In this document: piece after piece, positions 26,868 through 34,739 of the stretch
Numbering within the stretch: the stretch's first letter is position 1
Layout of the letters: each line of letters begins with the position of its first letter
Source of the DNA: CAYUAI01 sp964442745
GTDB lineage: Bacteria > Pseudomonadota > Gammaproteobacteria > S012-40
NCBI GenBank assembly: GCA_964442745.1
Contig: CAYUAI010000021.1
Coordinates: forward strand, 1 to 53,653
Length of the DNA: 53,653 nucleotides
Direction of reading: 5' to 3'
Notes under the pieces: model-generated
Told to the model about the DNA's origin: nothing
Seen by the model: the letters and a program-made list of their open reading frames with translations, nothing else
The model's database searches: none
Translations under genes and position numbers: made by a program

Positions 26868-28655
26868 ATGTCACCACATGCGCCGAATTGTCCCCTTTGG
26901 TTGGTCAAAGTATTTCCATTTATTCGGTGGCTATATAAAGTCGATCGGAAAACGTTTAAAGCTGATTTTATGGCAGGTTTAACCGGTGCCATTGTGGTTT
27001 TGCCGCAAGGTGTGGCATTTGCGGCCATTGCGGGTATGCCACCCGAATATGGATTGTATGCCGGGATGGTACCGGCGGTCATCGCGGCGTTATGGGGGTC
27101 CTCCTGGCATTTAGTGTCAGGCCCTACCACGGCGGCGTCCATTGTGCTTTTTTCGGCTTTGAGTAATTTTGCTGAGCCAGGTAGTGTTGATTATGTCAGG
27201 TTAGCCATCACGCTGACTTTTATGGTTGGCGTAATTCAATTGCTGATGGGTTTAGTTCGGCTGGGTGCATTAGTGAATTTTATTTCCCATTCGGTGGTGA
27301 TTGGTTTTACCGCCGGTGCGGCAATTCTGATTGCCGCGAATCAAGTAAAGCATTTTTTCGGGCTGGAAATGGCAAGAGGCATGCCTTTTTACGAAGTGAT
27401 TCATCAGTTATTTGAGCAGTTCGCGCAGATTAATCTCTATATTACGGGTGTTGGTATTGTCACGTTGTTGGCCGGTTTGCTTGCGAAAAAATTTTGGCGG
27501 AGTGTGCCTTATATGATTGTTGCCATGACCGTCGGTTCGATTTTGGCTGTCGTGTTGGAAATGTGGCTTGGGCAGCAACAGACACAGATTGTCACCATGG
27601 GGGCTTTACCTGCTTCGTTGCCTCCCTTATCCGCGCCTGATTTAAGCTTGGAAACCATTAAGCAGCTCGCGCCGGCCGTCTTAGCCGTCACGTTATTTGC
27701 CTTAGTCGAAGCTGTTTCAATTGCCCGATCGATTGCCTTAAAAACAGGTCAGAACATCGATGGCAATCAGGAGTTCATTGGTCAAGGCTTGTCAAATATT
27801 GCCGGTAGTTTTTTTTCCGGTTATGTGGCGACGGGTTCTTTCAATCGCAGTGGTTTGAATTATGAAGCGGGGGCAAAAACACCCTTAGCCGCTGTTTTTG
27901 CAGGTATCTTATTAGTTTTTATTGTGCTACTCGTTGCTCCGCTCGCCTCTTATTTGCCTAATGCAGCAATGGCGGCGATTTTGTTTTTAGTGGCTTGGGG
28001 ATTAATTGACTTTGAGCATATCAAAAAAATTATTAAAACCAGTCGTTCAGAGACCAGTATTTTATTAACGACTTTTTTTTCTGTATTGTTTTTAGAGCTT
28101 GAGTTTGCCATTTTTTTAGGGGTCATCTTGTCGTTGGTCTTATATCTCAACCGAACGTCACAGCCGCGTATTTGTTCGCGGGTACCAGACCCACGGTTGC
28201 CCAAACGACGCTTTAATACCGATTCGAGTTTGCCCGAGTGTCCGCAATTAAAGATGTTACGTATTGATGGGTCGCTATTTTTTGGTGCGGTGAGCCATGT
28301 ACGTGATAACTTGCTTGCATTGGAAGATCGAAATCCAGAACAAAAACATTTATTGCTCTTGTCGCAAGGGATGAATTTTGTCGATTTAGCCGGCGCCGAA
28401 TTTTTGAAGGAGGAGGCTAAACGCCGACGCACGAATGGAGGGCAATTATATTTTTATCGTGTTAAGCATGGGGTATGCGAAACCTTGAGAAAAGGCGGCT
28501 ACTTAGACTTTATTGATCGTGCTAATATTTTTAATTCCAAAGCCGAGGCGATCGAAACCATTACTCAGCGATGCTTGGATCACAAGATTTGCCAGCAATG
28601 CGACAAACGAATCTTTGATGAATGCAGCAATTTACCGGGTGCATTCAATCGCTAG
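26868..28655 (+). CDS. SulP (SLC26) anion transporter with STAS domain
   Basis: A 595-residue inner-membrane anion transporter; start taken at the ATG at 26868. The N-terminal half has the SulP signature (GAIVVLPQGVAFAAIAGMPP) and about 12-14 hydrophobic segments, and residues about 460-570 form a STAS domain (LRIDGSLFFGAVSHV; GMNFVDLAGAEFL). SulP proteins carry sulfate, bicarbonate or other anions, and the substrate cannot be told here. A cysteine-rich tail (CLDHKICQQCDKRIFDEC) follows the STAS domain, is unusual, and could bind metal. The gene is monocistronic. Confidence 0.93.
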   Translation: MSPHAPNCPLWLVKVFPFIRWLYKVDRKTFKADFMAGLTGAIVVLPQGVAFAAIAGMPPEYGLYAGMVPAVIAALWGSSWHLVSGPTTAASIVLFSALSNFAEPGSVDYVRLAITLTFMVGVIQLLMGLVRLGALVNFISHSVVIGFTAGAAILIAANQVKHFFGLEMARGMPFYEVIHQLFEQFAQINLYITGVGIVTLLAGLLAKKFWRSVPYMIVAMTVGSILAVVLEMWLGQQQTQIVTMGALPASLPPLSAPDLSLETIKQLAPAVLAVTLFALVEAVSIARSIALKTGQNIDGNQEFIGQGLSNIAGSFFSGYVATGSFNRSGLNYEAGAKTPLAAVFAGILLVFIVLLVAPLASYLPNAAMAAILFLVAWGLIDFEHIKKIIKTSRSETSILLTTFFSVLFLELEFAIFLGVILSLVLYLNRTSQPRICSRVPDPRLPKRRFNTDSSLPECPQLKMLRIDGSLFFGAVSHVRDNLLALEDRNPEQKHLLLLSQGMNFVDLAGAEFLKEEAKRRRTNGGQLYFYRVKHGVCETLRKGGYLDFIDRANIFNSKAEAIETITQRCLDHKICQQCDKRIFDECSNLPGAFNR

Positions 28656-28696
28656 TACAGTAACAACTTTGTATTAATGGATGAATATTTTTCTGG

Positions 28697-28716
28697 TAGG
28701 GTGCGCTGTGCGCACC
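28697..28716. repeat. REP-like palindrome
   Basis: TAGGGTGCGCTGTGCGCACC, the second copy of the element at 8587-8606 (two mismatches), in the gap after the SulP gene. Confidence 0.7.
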
Positions 28717-28771
28717 AATACCCAATTGCCCACCCAATATTGGTAGATAAATAGCAAAATTAATATCGAAT

Positions 28772-29563
28772 ATGGATAATAATAATCGTTTTAGTGCAAT
28801 TAAGCGCGTCTATGGTGATGACGCAAGTGGTATGATTTCACAAATGCATGTTTGTGTGGTTGGCATTGGCGGTGTGGGGTCGTGGGCGGTAGAGGCATTA
28901 GCTCGTACTGGGGTTGGTAAAATCACCTTGATTGACCATGATGAAATTGCGGTCAGCAACATGAATCGGCAAATTCATACGCTCACCAGTACGGTCAGTC
29001 AATCGAAAGTGATGGTTATGGCACAACGTGTGGCAGAGATTAATCCCGATTGTGAATGCCAAGTTATTGATGATTATCTGACGATGAAAACGATGGCGGC
29101 TTATTTGTCACAATCTTATGATTATGTGATTGATGCCATTGACAGCATCAAATTTAAGTCCGCCATGATTCATCACTGCCAACGGCAAAAAATACGCATT
29201 ATCGTGACCGGTGGGGCCGGCGGCTTAACGGATCCGACGGTTATCCAGGTGGCTGATTTGAGCCGAACATTTAATGATCCATTAGCGGCCAAGGTGCGTT
29301 CGCAATTGCGCCACAGTTATGGGTTTAGTAAAAACCCGAAAAGACGTTTCGGGGTAGAGTGCGTATTTTCCAGCGAGCAACCGGTGTATCCTAAATCCGA
29401 TGGCACGGTGAGTCACCAAAAACCGGGTATTCACGGGGTGTCGCTGGATTGCCGTTTTGGTTATGGCTCAGTCAGTTTTGTGACGGCAACGTTTGGTTTT
29501 ATCGCGGCGGCCCGAGCGATTAATAAAACCTTGCAACGAATAACACGAACTGCCCAGGCTTAA
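28772..29563 (+). CDS. tcdA: tRNA threonylcarbamoyladenosine dehydratase (TcdA/CsdL)
   Basis: Closes t6A37 to its cyclic form in ANN-decoding tRNAs, using ATP. The 263-residue protein has the ubiquitin-E1-like fold: VVGIGGVGSWAVEALARTG (residues about 29-47), the ATP-site DHDEIAVSNMNRQIH, and YDYVIDAIDSIKFK. Later come GAGGLTDPT and GSVSFVTATFGFIAA, both typical of TcdA rather than MoeB/ThiF. It normally works with CsdA/CsdE, which are not in this window. Its stop codon overlaps, tail to tail, that of the TlpA-like gene. Confidence 0.95.
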   Translation: MDNNNRFSAIKRVYGDDASGMISQMHVCVVGIGGVGSWAVEALARTGVGKITLIDHDEIAVSNMNRQIHTLTSTVSQSKVMVMAQRVAEINPDCECQVIDDYLTMKTMAAYLSQSYDYVIDAIDSIKFKSAMIHHCQRQKIRIIVTGGAGGLTDPTVIQVADLSRTFNDPLAAKVRSQLRHSYGFSKNPKRRFGVECVFSSEQPVYPKSDGTVSHQKPGIHGVSLDCRFGYGSVSFVTATFGFIAAARAINKTLQRITRTAQA

Positions 29564-30057
29564 AGCTGTTTTTCAATGGTGCGACTGACGTAACGACGGG
29601 TTAAGCCACCTGGTGCGGCAGCGAATATTTTGCCATTTCTATCAATAAATATCGTATAAGGTAATACCCCAGCTTGGTTGCCATAGGTTTGAAGCAGTTG
29701 TACGGCGGCCAGATCGCCGATTAGCACCGGAAACTCAATGGGTATTTGTTGCATGAACTGCTTAACCGCTTGTCGATTATCGATGGCCACGCCAATAAAT
29801 TGCACACCATCATCGCCGTACAGGGATTGTAGGCGATTGAACATCGGCATTTCTTTTTTGCAGGGGATACACCAGCTTGCCCAGAAATTAATCACTAATA
29901 ATTTACCGTTCCATTCATCAATATGGCGCATTTTTCCCTGGATATCAGGGAGGGAGAAGTGAGGTCTTGATTGGCCGAGCAATGGCGTACGGGTTTCGTT
30001 GTTGGAGATGGCGCGTGGCCCTGTTTCAGCATCACTGTGTCCTATTATCATGAACAA
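29560..30057 (-). CDS. TlpA/ResA-like thioredoxin, N-terminus possibly truncated
   Basis: A thioredoxin-fold thiol-disulfide protein with active site FWASWCIPCKKE near residues 58-69 and cis-Pro in GVLPYTIFID. Such proteins reduce apocytochrome c cysteines or other periplasmic thiols, which would suit a host rich in c-type cytochromes. The best start is a TTG at 30057, with no good ribosome site. The open frame continues upstream to a stop at 30124-30126 and adds RVWVTFFLF, which would complete a signal peptide, but offers no standard start codon there. A MITE-like element begins 5 bp further on, so the original 5' end may have been displaced. Confidence 0.85.
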   Translation of the reverse strand: MFMIIGHSDAETGPRAISNNETRTPLLGQSRPHFSLPDIQGKMRHIDEWNGKLLVINFWASWCIPCKKEMPMFNRLQSLYGDDGVQFIGVAIDNRQAVKQFMQQIPIEFPVLIGDLAAVQLLQTYGNQAGVLPYTIFIDRNGKIFAAAPGGLTRRYVSRTIEKQL

Positions 30058-30130
30058 AAAAAAAGTAACCCATACTCTGTCGGGGTAATAAATGGCGGAG
30101 TTGTCTTGGTGATCACAGATGATTTATCCC

Positions 30131-30279
30131 TTAAGAATGGGCACGCAATAACTTCCCGCTCTTCCATCACAAAAGCTCGAAATAGAACCACGATTCCTGC
30201 ACTTTTGTTCAATCAGAACGAACTAATACGAACTAAATCTGAGCGCCAAACAGGGAAGTTATCACGTACCCATTCCTTA
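30131..30279. mobile_element. MITE-like element, 149 bp with ~27-bp inverted ends
   Basis: TTAAGAATGGGCACGCAATA and the reverse complement of the right end (TAAGGAATGGGTACGTGATA) match with few changes, both continuing ACTTCCC. The interior has no coding capacity. A diverged copy is at 7184-7300. No transposase with such ends is in the window, so it is presumably non-autonomous. A TA target duplication is possible but not certain. Confidence 0.75.
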
Positions 30280-30381
30280 TTGACTCGATAAATGGAACAA
30301 AATGACAATCGAATGGATTTTAAGTGGGTGCTTAAATTAATTAAATTTTGCCCCATAATCCCAATAGTATAAACCGTTTAA

Positions 30382-30483
30382 ATGGAGAAAAATATACCAA
30401 CTTATGATTATCGTTGTGAAACCAATGGCGAAGTGATGGAAGTCAACCACCGCATGAATGACGTCATCGCTCAAGGGCTCTGA
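30382..30483 (+). pseudogene. Truncated FmdB-type zinc-ribbon protein
   Basis: The 33-residue frame begins MEKNIPTYDYRCETNGEVME, close to the start of FmdB-like zinc-ribbon proteins (usually MPTYDYRC...), then NHRMNDVI. In intact relatives another 40-70 residues, with further Cys, follow. Here a TGA comes directly after and no continuation is seen in the other frames. No ribosome site precedes the ATG. Judged a remnant. Confidence 0.6.
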
Positions 30484-30728
30484 CAACTGATCGCACTCGT
30501 GTTTGGCACCCCTCTTTTTTATCTTCGTACTCAATTCCGGAAATTGCCTTCGGAAAAGACGGTGAAACTAGTTTTCTCGCCCATGGTCACAAAACAATTA
30601 TTTATTCTCCACAAAAATGGCTTCATTCAAAAGATACGACGACTTTTTATGAGGCGAGAGAAGATATACCGGGAAACAACGTCAATCCAACCCCATCAAT
30701 TACCGACAGACTTCTGTCTAACATCTAA
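30462..30728 (+). pseudogene. Orphan open frame without start codon
   Basis: An 88-codon open stretch with protein-like composition (for example IPEIAFGKDGETSFLAHGHK and IIYSPQKWLHSKDTTTFYEA) but no ATG/GTG/TTG with a ribosome site near its start. It overlaps the end of the zinc-ribbon remnant in another frame. The family is not recognised. It looks like the 3' end of a lost gene. Confidence 0.35.
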
Positions 30729-30962
30729 CCACTCAACTGACATAGTTACCACTTAAACGCTATATTAACCACTCACCCAATGACTCCTTTGCATCGACGT
30801 ATCAAGTTGCTATGGTAATCCTTAAGTGGCAAATATCTAATTGATCTAGCTCAGAACCCTAGAATATTAAAGATTGAATCCAATGCCTGCTAACAAACTT
30901 GATAATAACGGTATTACAAAATGTTTAACGATTTTTTGCAAACACAAAAACAGCATATACCT

Positions 30963-31595
30963 ATGAAATATACATTTTTGCTGTCCATTCTACTACTTAC
31001 CAATGTATCAATGGCTGATAATAAAGAACTCAATTCATTGTCAATGGGTATTTGTGGTTATTCGACAAGTTACAGTGGAGACTTTCCATACCGCATTGAT
31101 GGTGAATCAGGGACCATCCCATTATCCAATGAAGTTAATTTTGGTCTCAATCTGGAATACTCAAGAGTAATAAGTGCTGATTTTACTTTGGACTCATCAC
31201 TTCACTATTCTTCAAGTACTAAGAGTATAAAGCGTTCAATTTGCCGGGATAGCGTAAGCAATATTCTGATTAGTTGTAAGATATCTTTAGAGGGTACTTT
31301 TTATAGTTTCTCCTTACTCGGTACTTACCGATACCCAATGGGTCCATTTGCCAAGGTATATTTAGGGTCTGGTGTCTCTGCTAATTTATTTAAGCAAGGC
31401 ATATTATATGAAGCAAAGTGGTATGAAGAGAAATCGATAAACTCAAGGTCTTCATCTCCTAAAATAAATTTAGCCTTAAAATTAGGCATTTCTTTTAAAA
31501 AATTAAATATTGAGTACATATATTTAGGCGATACCAATAAAGCGAAAACAAGTGTTCTAGGGGTTAGTAGTATACCGGTGGGTTATATTTTTTAG
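30963..31595 (+). CDS. Putative small outer-membrane beta-barrel protein
   Basis: Start taken at the ATG at 30963, which gives a clear signal peptide (MKYTFLLSILLLTNVSMA). The 210-residue product has alternating hydrophobic strands (FGLNLEYSRVISADFTLDSS, YRYPMGPFAKVYLGSG, LNIEYIYLG) and ends in Phe (IPVGYIF), typical of an eight-strand outer-membrane barrel. No family could be named. The DNA is visibly richer in A+T than the surrounding genes and is flanked by mobile-element debris, suggesting acquisition by transfer. Its position between two MITE-like elements is notable. Confidence 0.7.
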   Translation: MKYTFLLSILLLTNVSMADNKELNSLSMGICGYSTSYSGDFPYRIDGESGTIPLSNEVNFGLNLEYSRVISADFTLDSSLHYSSSTKSIKRSICRDSVSNILISCKISLEGTFYSFSLLGTYRYPMGPFAKVYLGSGVSANLFKQGILYEAKWYEEKSINSRSSSPKINLALKLGISFKKLNIEYIYLGDTNKAKTSVLGVSSIPVGYIF

Positions 31596-31926
31596 GCCAT
31601 GTGTTTCGGGTATACCCTCAATAGAGGATGAGTTGAAGCCTCTAACAAGAGATGTGTTTTGTTTTTATATCCTACTATACCCGTAGCGCTTGAGATTTAG
31701 GTATTGAGTACGAGGTATATTTTTGTTCTGACCAGGCGAAACGACGAGTAATGGCGGGATTATTGCGAGAAGATCCAACACAGTCAGGGCAAAAATAAAG
31801 CCTAAATCTCAAACGCTACGGGTATATGTTAATCTCCTATACTGAAATTGGCTTAGTATTGGATAGGCAATAAATTTTCCATGCCGTCGTCAATCAAGAC
31901 GAATAGAGACAGACGCAATATGGACG
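31596..31926. other. Intergenic region with second MITE-like element
   Basis: Contains GGGTATACCC at 31609-31618, the element at 31676-31826, and the presumed left flank of the decayed insertion sequence. No gene. Confidence 0.6.
31676..31826. mobile_element. MITE-like element, 151 bp with 25-bp inverted ends
   Basis: TATACCCGTAGCGCTTGAGA at the left and TATACCCGTAGCGTTTGAGA on the opposite strand at the right (both then TTTAGG) differ at one base. Inside, ATTTTTGTTCTGAC pairs loosely with GTCAGGGCAAAAAT, extending the hairpin. No ORF. Related ends occur singly at 46307-46332 and as a fused pair at 34696-34739. Confidence 0.8.
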
Positions 31927-33162
31927 TCAGGTTTCGAAGATATTGTGCAGCCGTTGTTTATGGAGAATAAATCCAGTGGAAGAGATTTTATTAATCAATA
32001 GGCTCTTATATTTGGCGGTTGATCGTGTCAAATAATGGATAAAATCACGAGAAAGTACGACAACAACATGGGCTAAACGTTGATAAGAAATCGCTAATTG
32101 TTCCTCTCTCGTTAGCTCATTCACACGGATACTTAATACGACAGACGTGGCTAAACTGACAATCATTGAAGAGAGAATCAGTGATTCACTGATGCTGTTA
32201 TTATTCGAAGTCAACCATCTTTTATCCAGATTGAAGGATTGTTTACAGCCTTTGAACATCAACTTAATTTGTCATCGAACCTTATATAAAGAATAAATCA
32301 CATAAGCCGCCACCATAAAATTGGTGATATACCAATGATATTTGTTTTCAACGGAATTACAAAAACCAATGACGCGGAATGGTTTCGTGACTTCATTCAC
32401 GGTGACTTCAGTGAAAAACTCAATCACACATTAACTTCTTTCTTTGAGTTTTACGGCGGAAAAACACGGATCTACATAAGACTTGGAAAGCCCTGTGACT
32501 ACCGATTTAATCATGAAGGTGGCATCGGATTTAACTCGCGACAAGAAAAAATTTTTCGCCACCGCAATGTCGATCAACAAACCATAATCCCAATCGCCTA
32601 AATCAAAAACGATTAATTGGTTGGCCAACGATTTGATGTCAGGAAATCCGTTCCGATCGTGGACCGAGGCGGCGGTTGTTTTGAACCCATCCATCTTTCC
32701 GGCGAATAAATCAAAACAAAGGTGCCATTTAATTCCAGCGTTCATAAAGGTGCCCGGATAAGAGCCACTGGCTCCATCCCAAAGGCTAATAATACTGGTG
32801 TCAACAAGCCGGATACGGCTCACGCTGAGTTTGTCCAAGATCTCTGAGCCAATTAACGCTTGAGCGGGTAATTTTTGCATAAGATTTTCAAGAAGATCAT
32901 AGAACATTTTCTTAAGTCGATGGCCAGCTAATCGCTCCCAGAAGGCGCCCTTACTGAGGTAAATCACAAAAGTGCTCATGAGATCTCGACGCATCGACTC
33001 AAGACTCAAAGATTTGGTATTTCCTAAGAAGAAAAAAATCAAACCCGATAAAAATTCCAAATGGGGTGATTTTGCGTGCCCATCGTGTTTCGGTGCCACT
33101 TTTTCAAAAGATTGTTTCAGTGTGTTGAGTATGGTAATTTCCGTCATGGTGAACTCTTTCAT
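31927..33162 (-). pseudogene. Decayed IS4-type transposase
   Basis: The N-terminal part (33162-32431) holds a DDE-transposase core: VDTSIISLWDGA (first Asp) and VFDLGDWDYGLLIDIA (second Asp). The frame then closes (KLKERS stop). The next part continues in another frame (VTKPFRVIGFCNS; YHWYITNFMVAAYVIYSLYK), and the C-terminal part (MFKGCKQSFNLDK, ending near 31927) follows an in-frame TGA at about 32272 where relatives have Trp. The catalytic Glu position (WxIELMFK in relatives) reads QIKLMFK. With a frameshift, a stop and a lost catalytic residue, the element is dead. An inverted repeat (GGTGAACTCTTT / AAAGAGAGTTCACC) lies around 33150-33220. Confidence 0.85.
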
Positions 33163-33311
33163 ATTGCCGGTAAATGATTTGTTGGCACAAGTAATTGACT
33201 CGATTTAAAGAGAGTTCACCATACTGTATTGAATTTATTTATAAAAAAACCCGAACACCTATGATCGATACGTGTAAAACTGTGCATACCAAAAATGAAT
33301 GGAGTAATCTC

Positions 33312-34622
33312 ATGCCGAAAAAAATGACAATGACGACCAAAATATTAATTTGGATGGTGGCAGGATTGATTGTTGGTAGTGTTATTAATGCGATGGCTAG
33401 TGATGTTGTATTCATTCAAGATTACCTGGTTAATGGTTTATTGCATGTGGCTGGTGCTATGTTTATCAGCTTGCTGAAAATGTTAGTGGTGCCACTAGTT
33501 ACTTTTTCGCTTATTTGTGGTGTCTGTGGTTTGGGAGATGTTAGCAAGTTGGGTCGTGTGGGCTTGAAGTCATTCCTGCTTTTTTTGTTAACAACGATCT
33601 TGGCTATTTCCTTAGCCCTTGTTGTTTCTACGACTGCGGGACCAGGGCAGGGGTTTGAATTAACCGAGAATACTACCGAATTTACTACGCCTGCTGCACC
33701 GCCATTGACCCAAGTGATTATTGATTTAATTCCCAGCAATCCTATCGCCGCCTATGCTGAAGGTAATATGTTGCAGATCATATTTTTCACTATTTTATTT
33801 GGCATTTGTATCTTAATGGTGGGTGATGCAGGTCGCTCCATTACTAAGGGTGCTGAAAAACTGAACGCTGTCATGATGCAAGTAGTGACCGTGGTAATGC
33901 ATATTGCTCCTTATGGGGTGTTTGCGTTGATGGCGAAAACCTTTGCGTTGCAGGGCGTTGGCTTGATTTTTCCAATGATGAGTTATTTTGTGGTGGTTGC
34001 ATTAGTATCGTTGCTGCATGCAACAGGCACTTTAATGTTGTTATTGAAGTTTTTAGGGCGTGTGAGTCCAGTTATGTTTTTACAGAAAATGCGTACAGCC
34101 CAAATGTTTGCCTTTAGTACTTCTAGCTCGAATGCGACGATTCCTGTGACTTTACAAACCACAGAAAAACGGTTGGGTGTGGATAATTCCACAGCCTCGT
34201 TTGTCGTGCCTTTTGGTGCCACGATTAATATGGATGGTACCGCGATTATGCAAGGTGTGGCTACCGTATTCATTGCCAATGTGTATGGCATTGATCTTAG
34301 CCTCACTGGTTATCTTACCGTGATTGGTATGGCAATATTAGCGTCGATTGGTACTGCTGGTGTGCCCGGGGTGGGGATTGTTATGTTGGCGATGGTCTTC
34401 ACTCAAGTGGGTTTACCTGTGGAGGGTATCGCCTTGATCATTGGCGTGGATCGTTTGTTAGACATGATACGTACGGCGGTTAATGTAACAGGTGATGCTG
34501 TGGTGATCACGATTGTGGCACGCAGTGAAAGAAGTATTTCCATGGAGACTTTTAATGATCCCAATGCGGGAGTTGTCGAAGAGGTACATTTGCCGCATGG
34601 TAAGGAGGAGAGGGGGGAGTAG
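33312..34622 (+). CDS. Dicarboxylate/amino acid:cation symporter (DAACS family)
   Basis: A 436-residue inner-membrane carrier taking up glutamate, aspartate or C4-dicarboxylates with Na+ or H+. The start at 33312 has GGAGT upstream and gives MPKKMTMTTKILIWM; the frame extends earlier but over insertion-sequence debris. Signature segments are the serine-rich loop FAFSTSSSNATIPVT, GATINMDGTAIMQG and the substrate-site block DRLLDMIRTAVNVTGDAV. Eight transmembrane helices plus two hairpins are expected. The tail is acidic and ends GKEERGE. Substrate cannot be fixed from sequence. The insertion-sequence remnant about 90 bp upstream may have replaced the native promoter. Confidence 0.95.
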   Translation: MPKKMTMTTKILIWMVAGLIVGSVINAMASDVVFIQDYLVNGLLHVAGAMFISLLKMLVVPLVTFSLICGVCGLGDVSKLGRVGLKSFLLFLLTTILAISLALVVSTTAGPGQGFELTENTTEFTTPAAPPLTQVIIDLIPSNPIAAYAEGNMLQIIFFTILFGICILMVGDAGRSITKGAEKLNAVMMQVVTVVMHIAPYGVFALMAKTFALQGVGLIFPMMSYFVVVALVSLLHATGTLMLLLKFLGRVSPVMFLQKMRTAQMFAFSTSSSNATIPVTLQTTEKRLGVDNSTASFVVPFGATINMDGTAIMQGVATVFIANVYGIDLSLTGYLTVIGMAILASIGTAGVPGVGIVMLAMVFTQVGLPVEGIALIIGVDRLLDMIRTAVNVTGDAVVITIVARSERSISMETFNDPNAGVVEEVHLPHGKEERGE

Positions 34623-34695
34623 TCACGTAATAACTTTTTTCGATAGGGATTTCCAAAATCTTTCACAAGGTAGCGACACCCTTAGCCTCTTGAGT

Positions 34696-34739
34696 AAATA
34701 CCCGAAGCGTTACCTAAATGTCAAACGCTTCGGGTATTT
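34696..34739. terminator. Bidirectional terminator built from repeat ends
   Basis: AAATACCCGAAGCGTT and AACGCTTCGGGTATTT form a perfect 16-bp stem with a 12-nt loop, flanked by A-rich and T-rich sides, between the converging symporter and channel genes. The arms match the ends of the 31676-31826 element, and the stop codon and last residues of the channel gene (PKRLTFR) lie inside the hairpin. Confidence 0.9.

Larger units (their letters stand above)
30283..30920. other. Degenerate accessory DNA
   Basis: No intact gene. It holds the truncated zinc-ribbon gene (30382-30483) and an 88-codon open frame without a start (30462-30728), both probably remnants, then AT-rich leader DNA. Confidence 0.55.

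Noticed and set aside
33150..33225. Inverted repeat GGTGAACTCTTT / AAAGAGAGTTCACC as the two ends of the insertion sequence
   Set aside because: Both arms lie at the same side of the transposase remnant, so they cannot be the two ends; a matching far end near 31.9 kb was not found by eye.
34623..34645. CACGTAATAACTT after the symporter gene as another end of the 30131 MITE family
   Set aside because: Only about 13 bases match and the TTCCC block is missing; likely chance.
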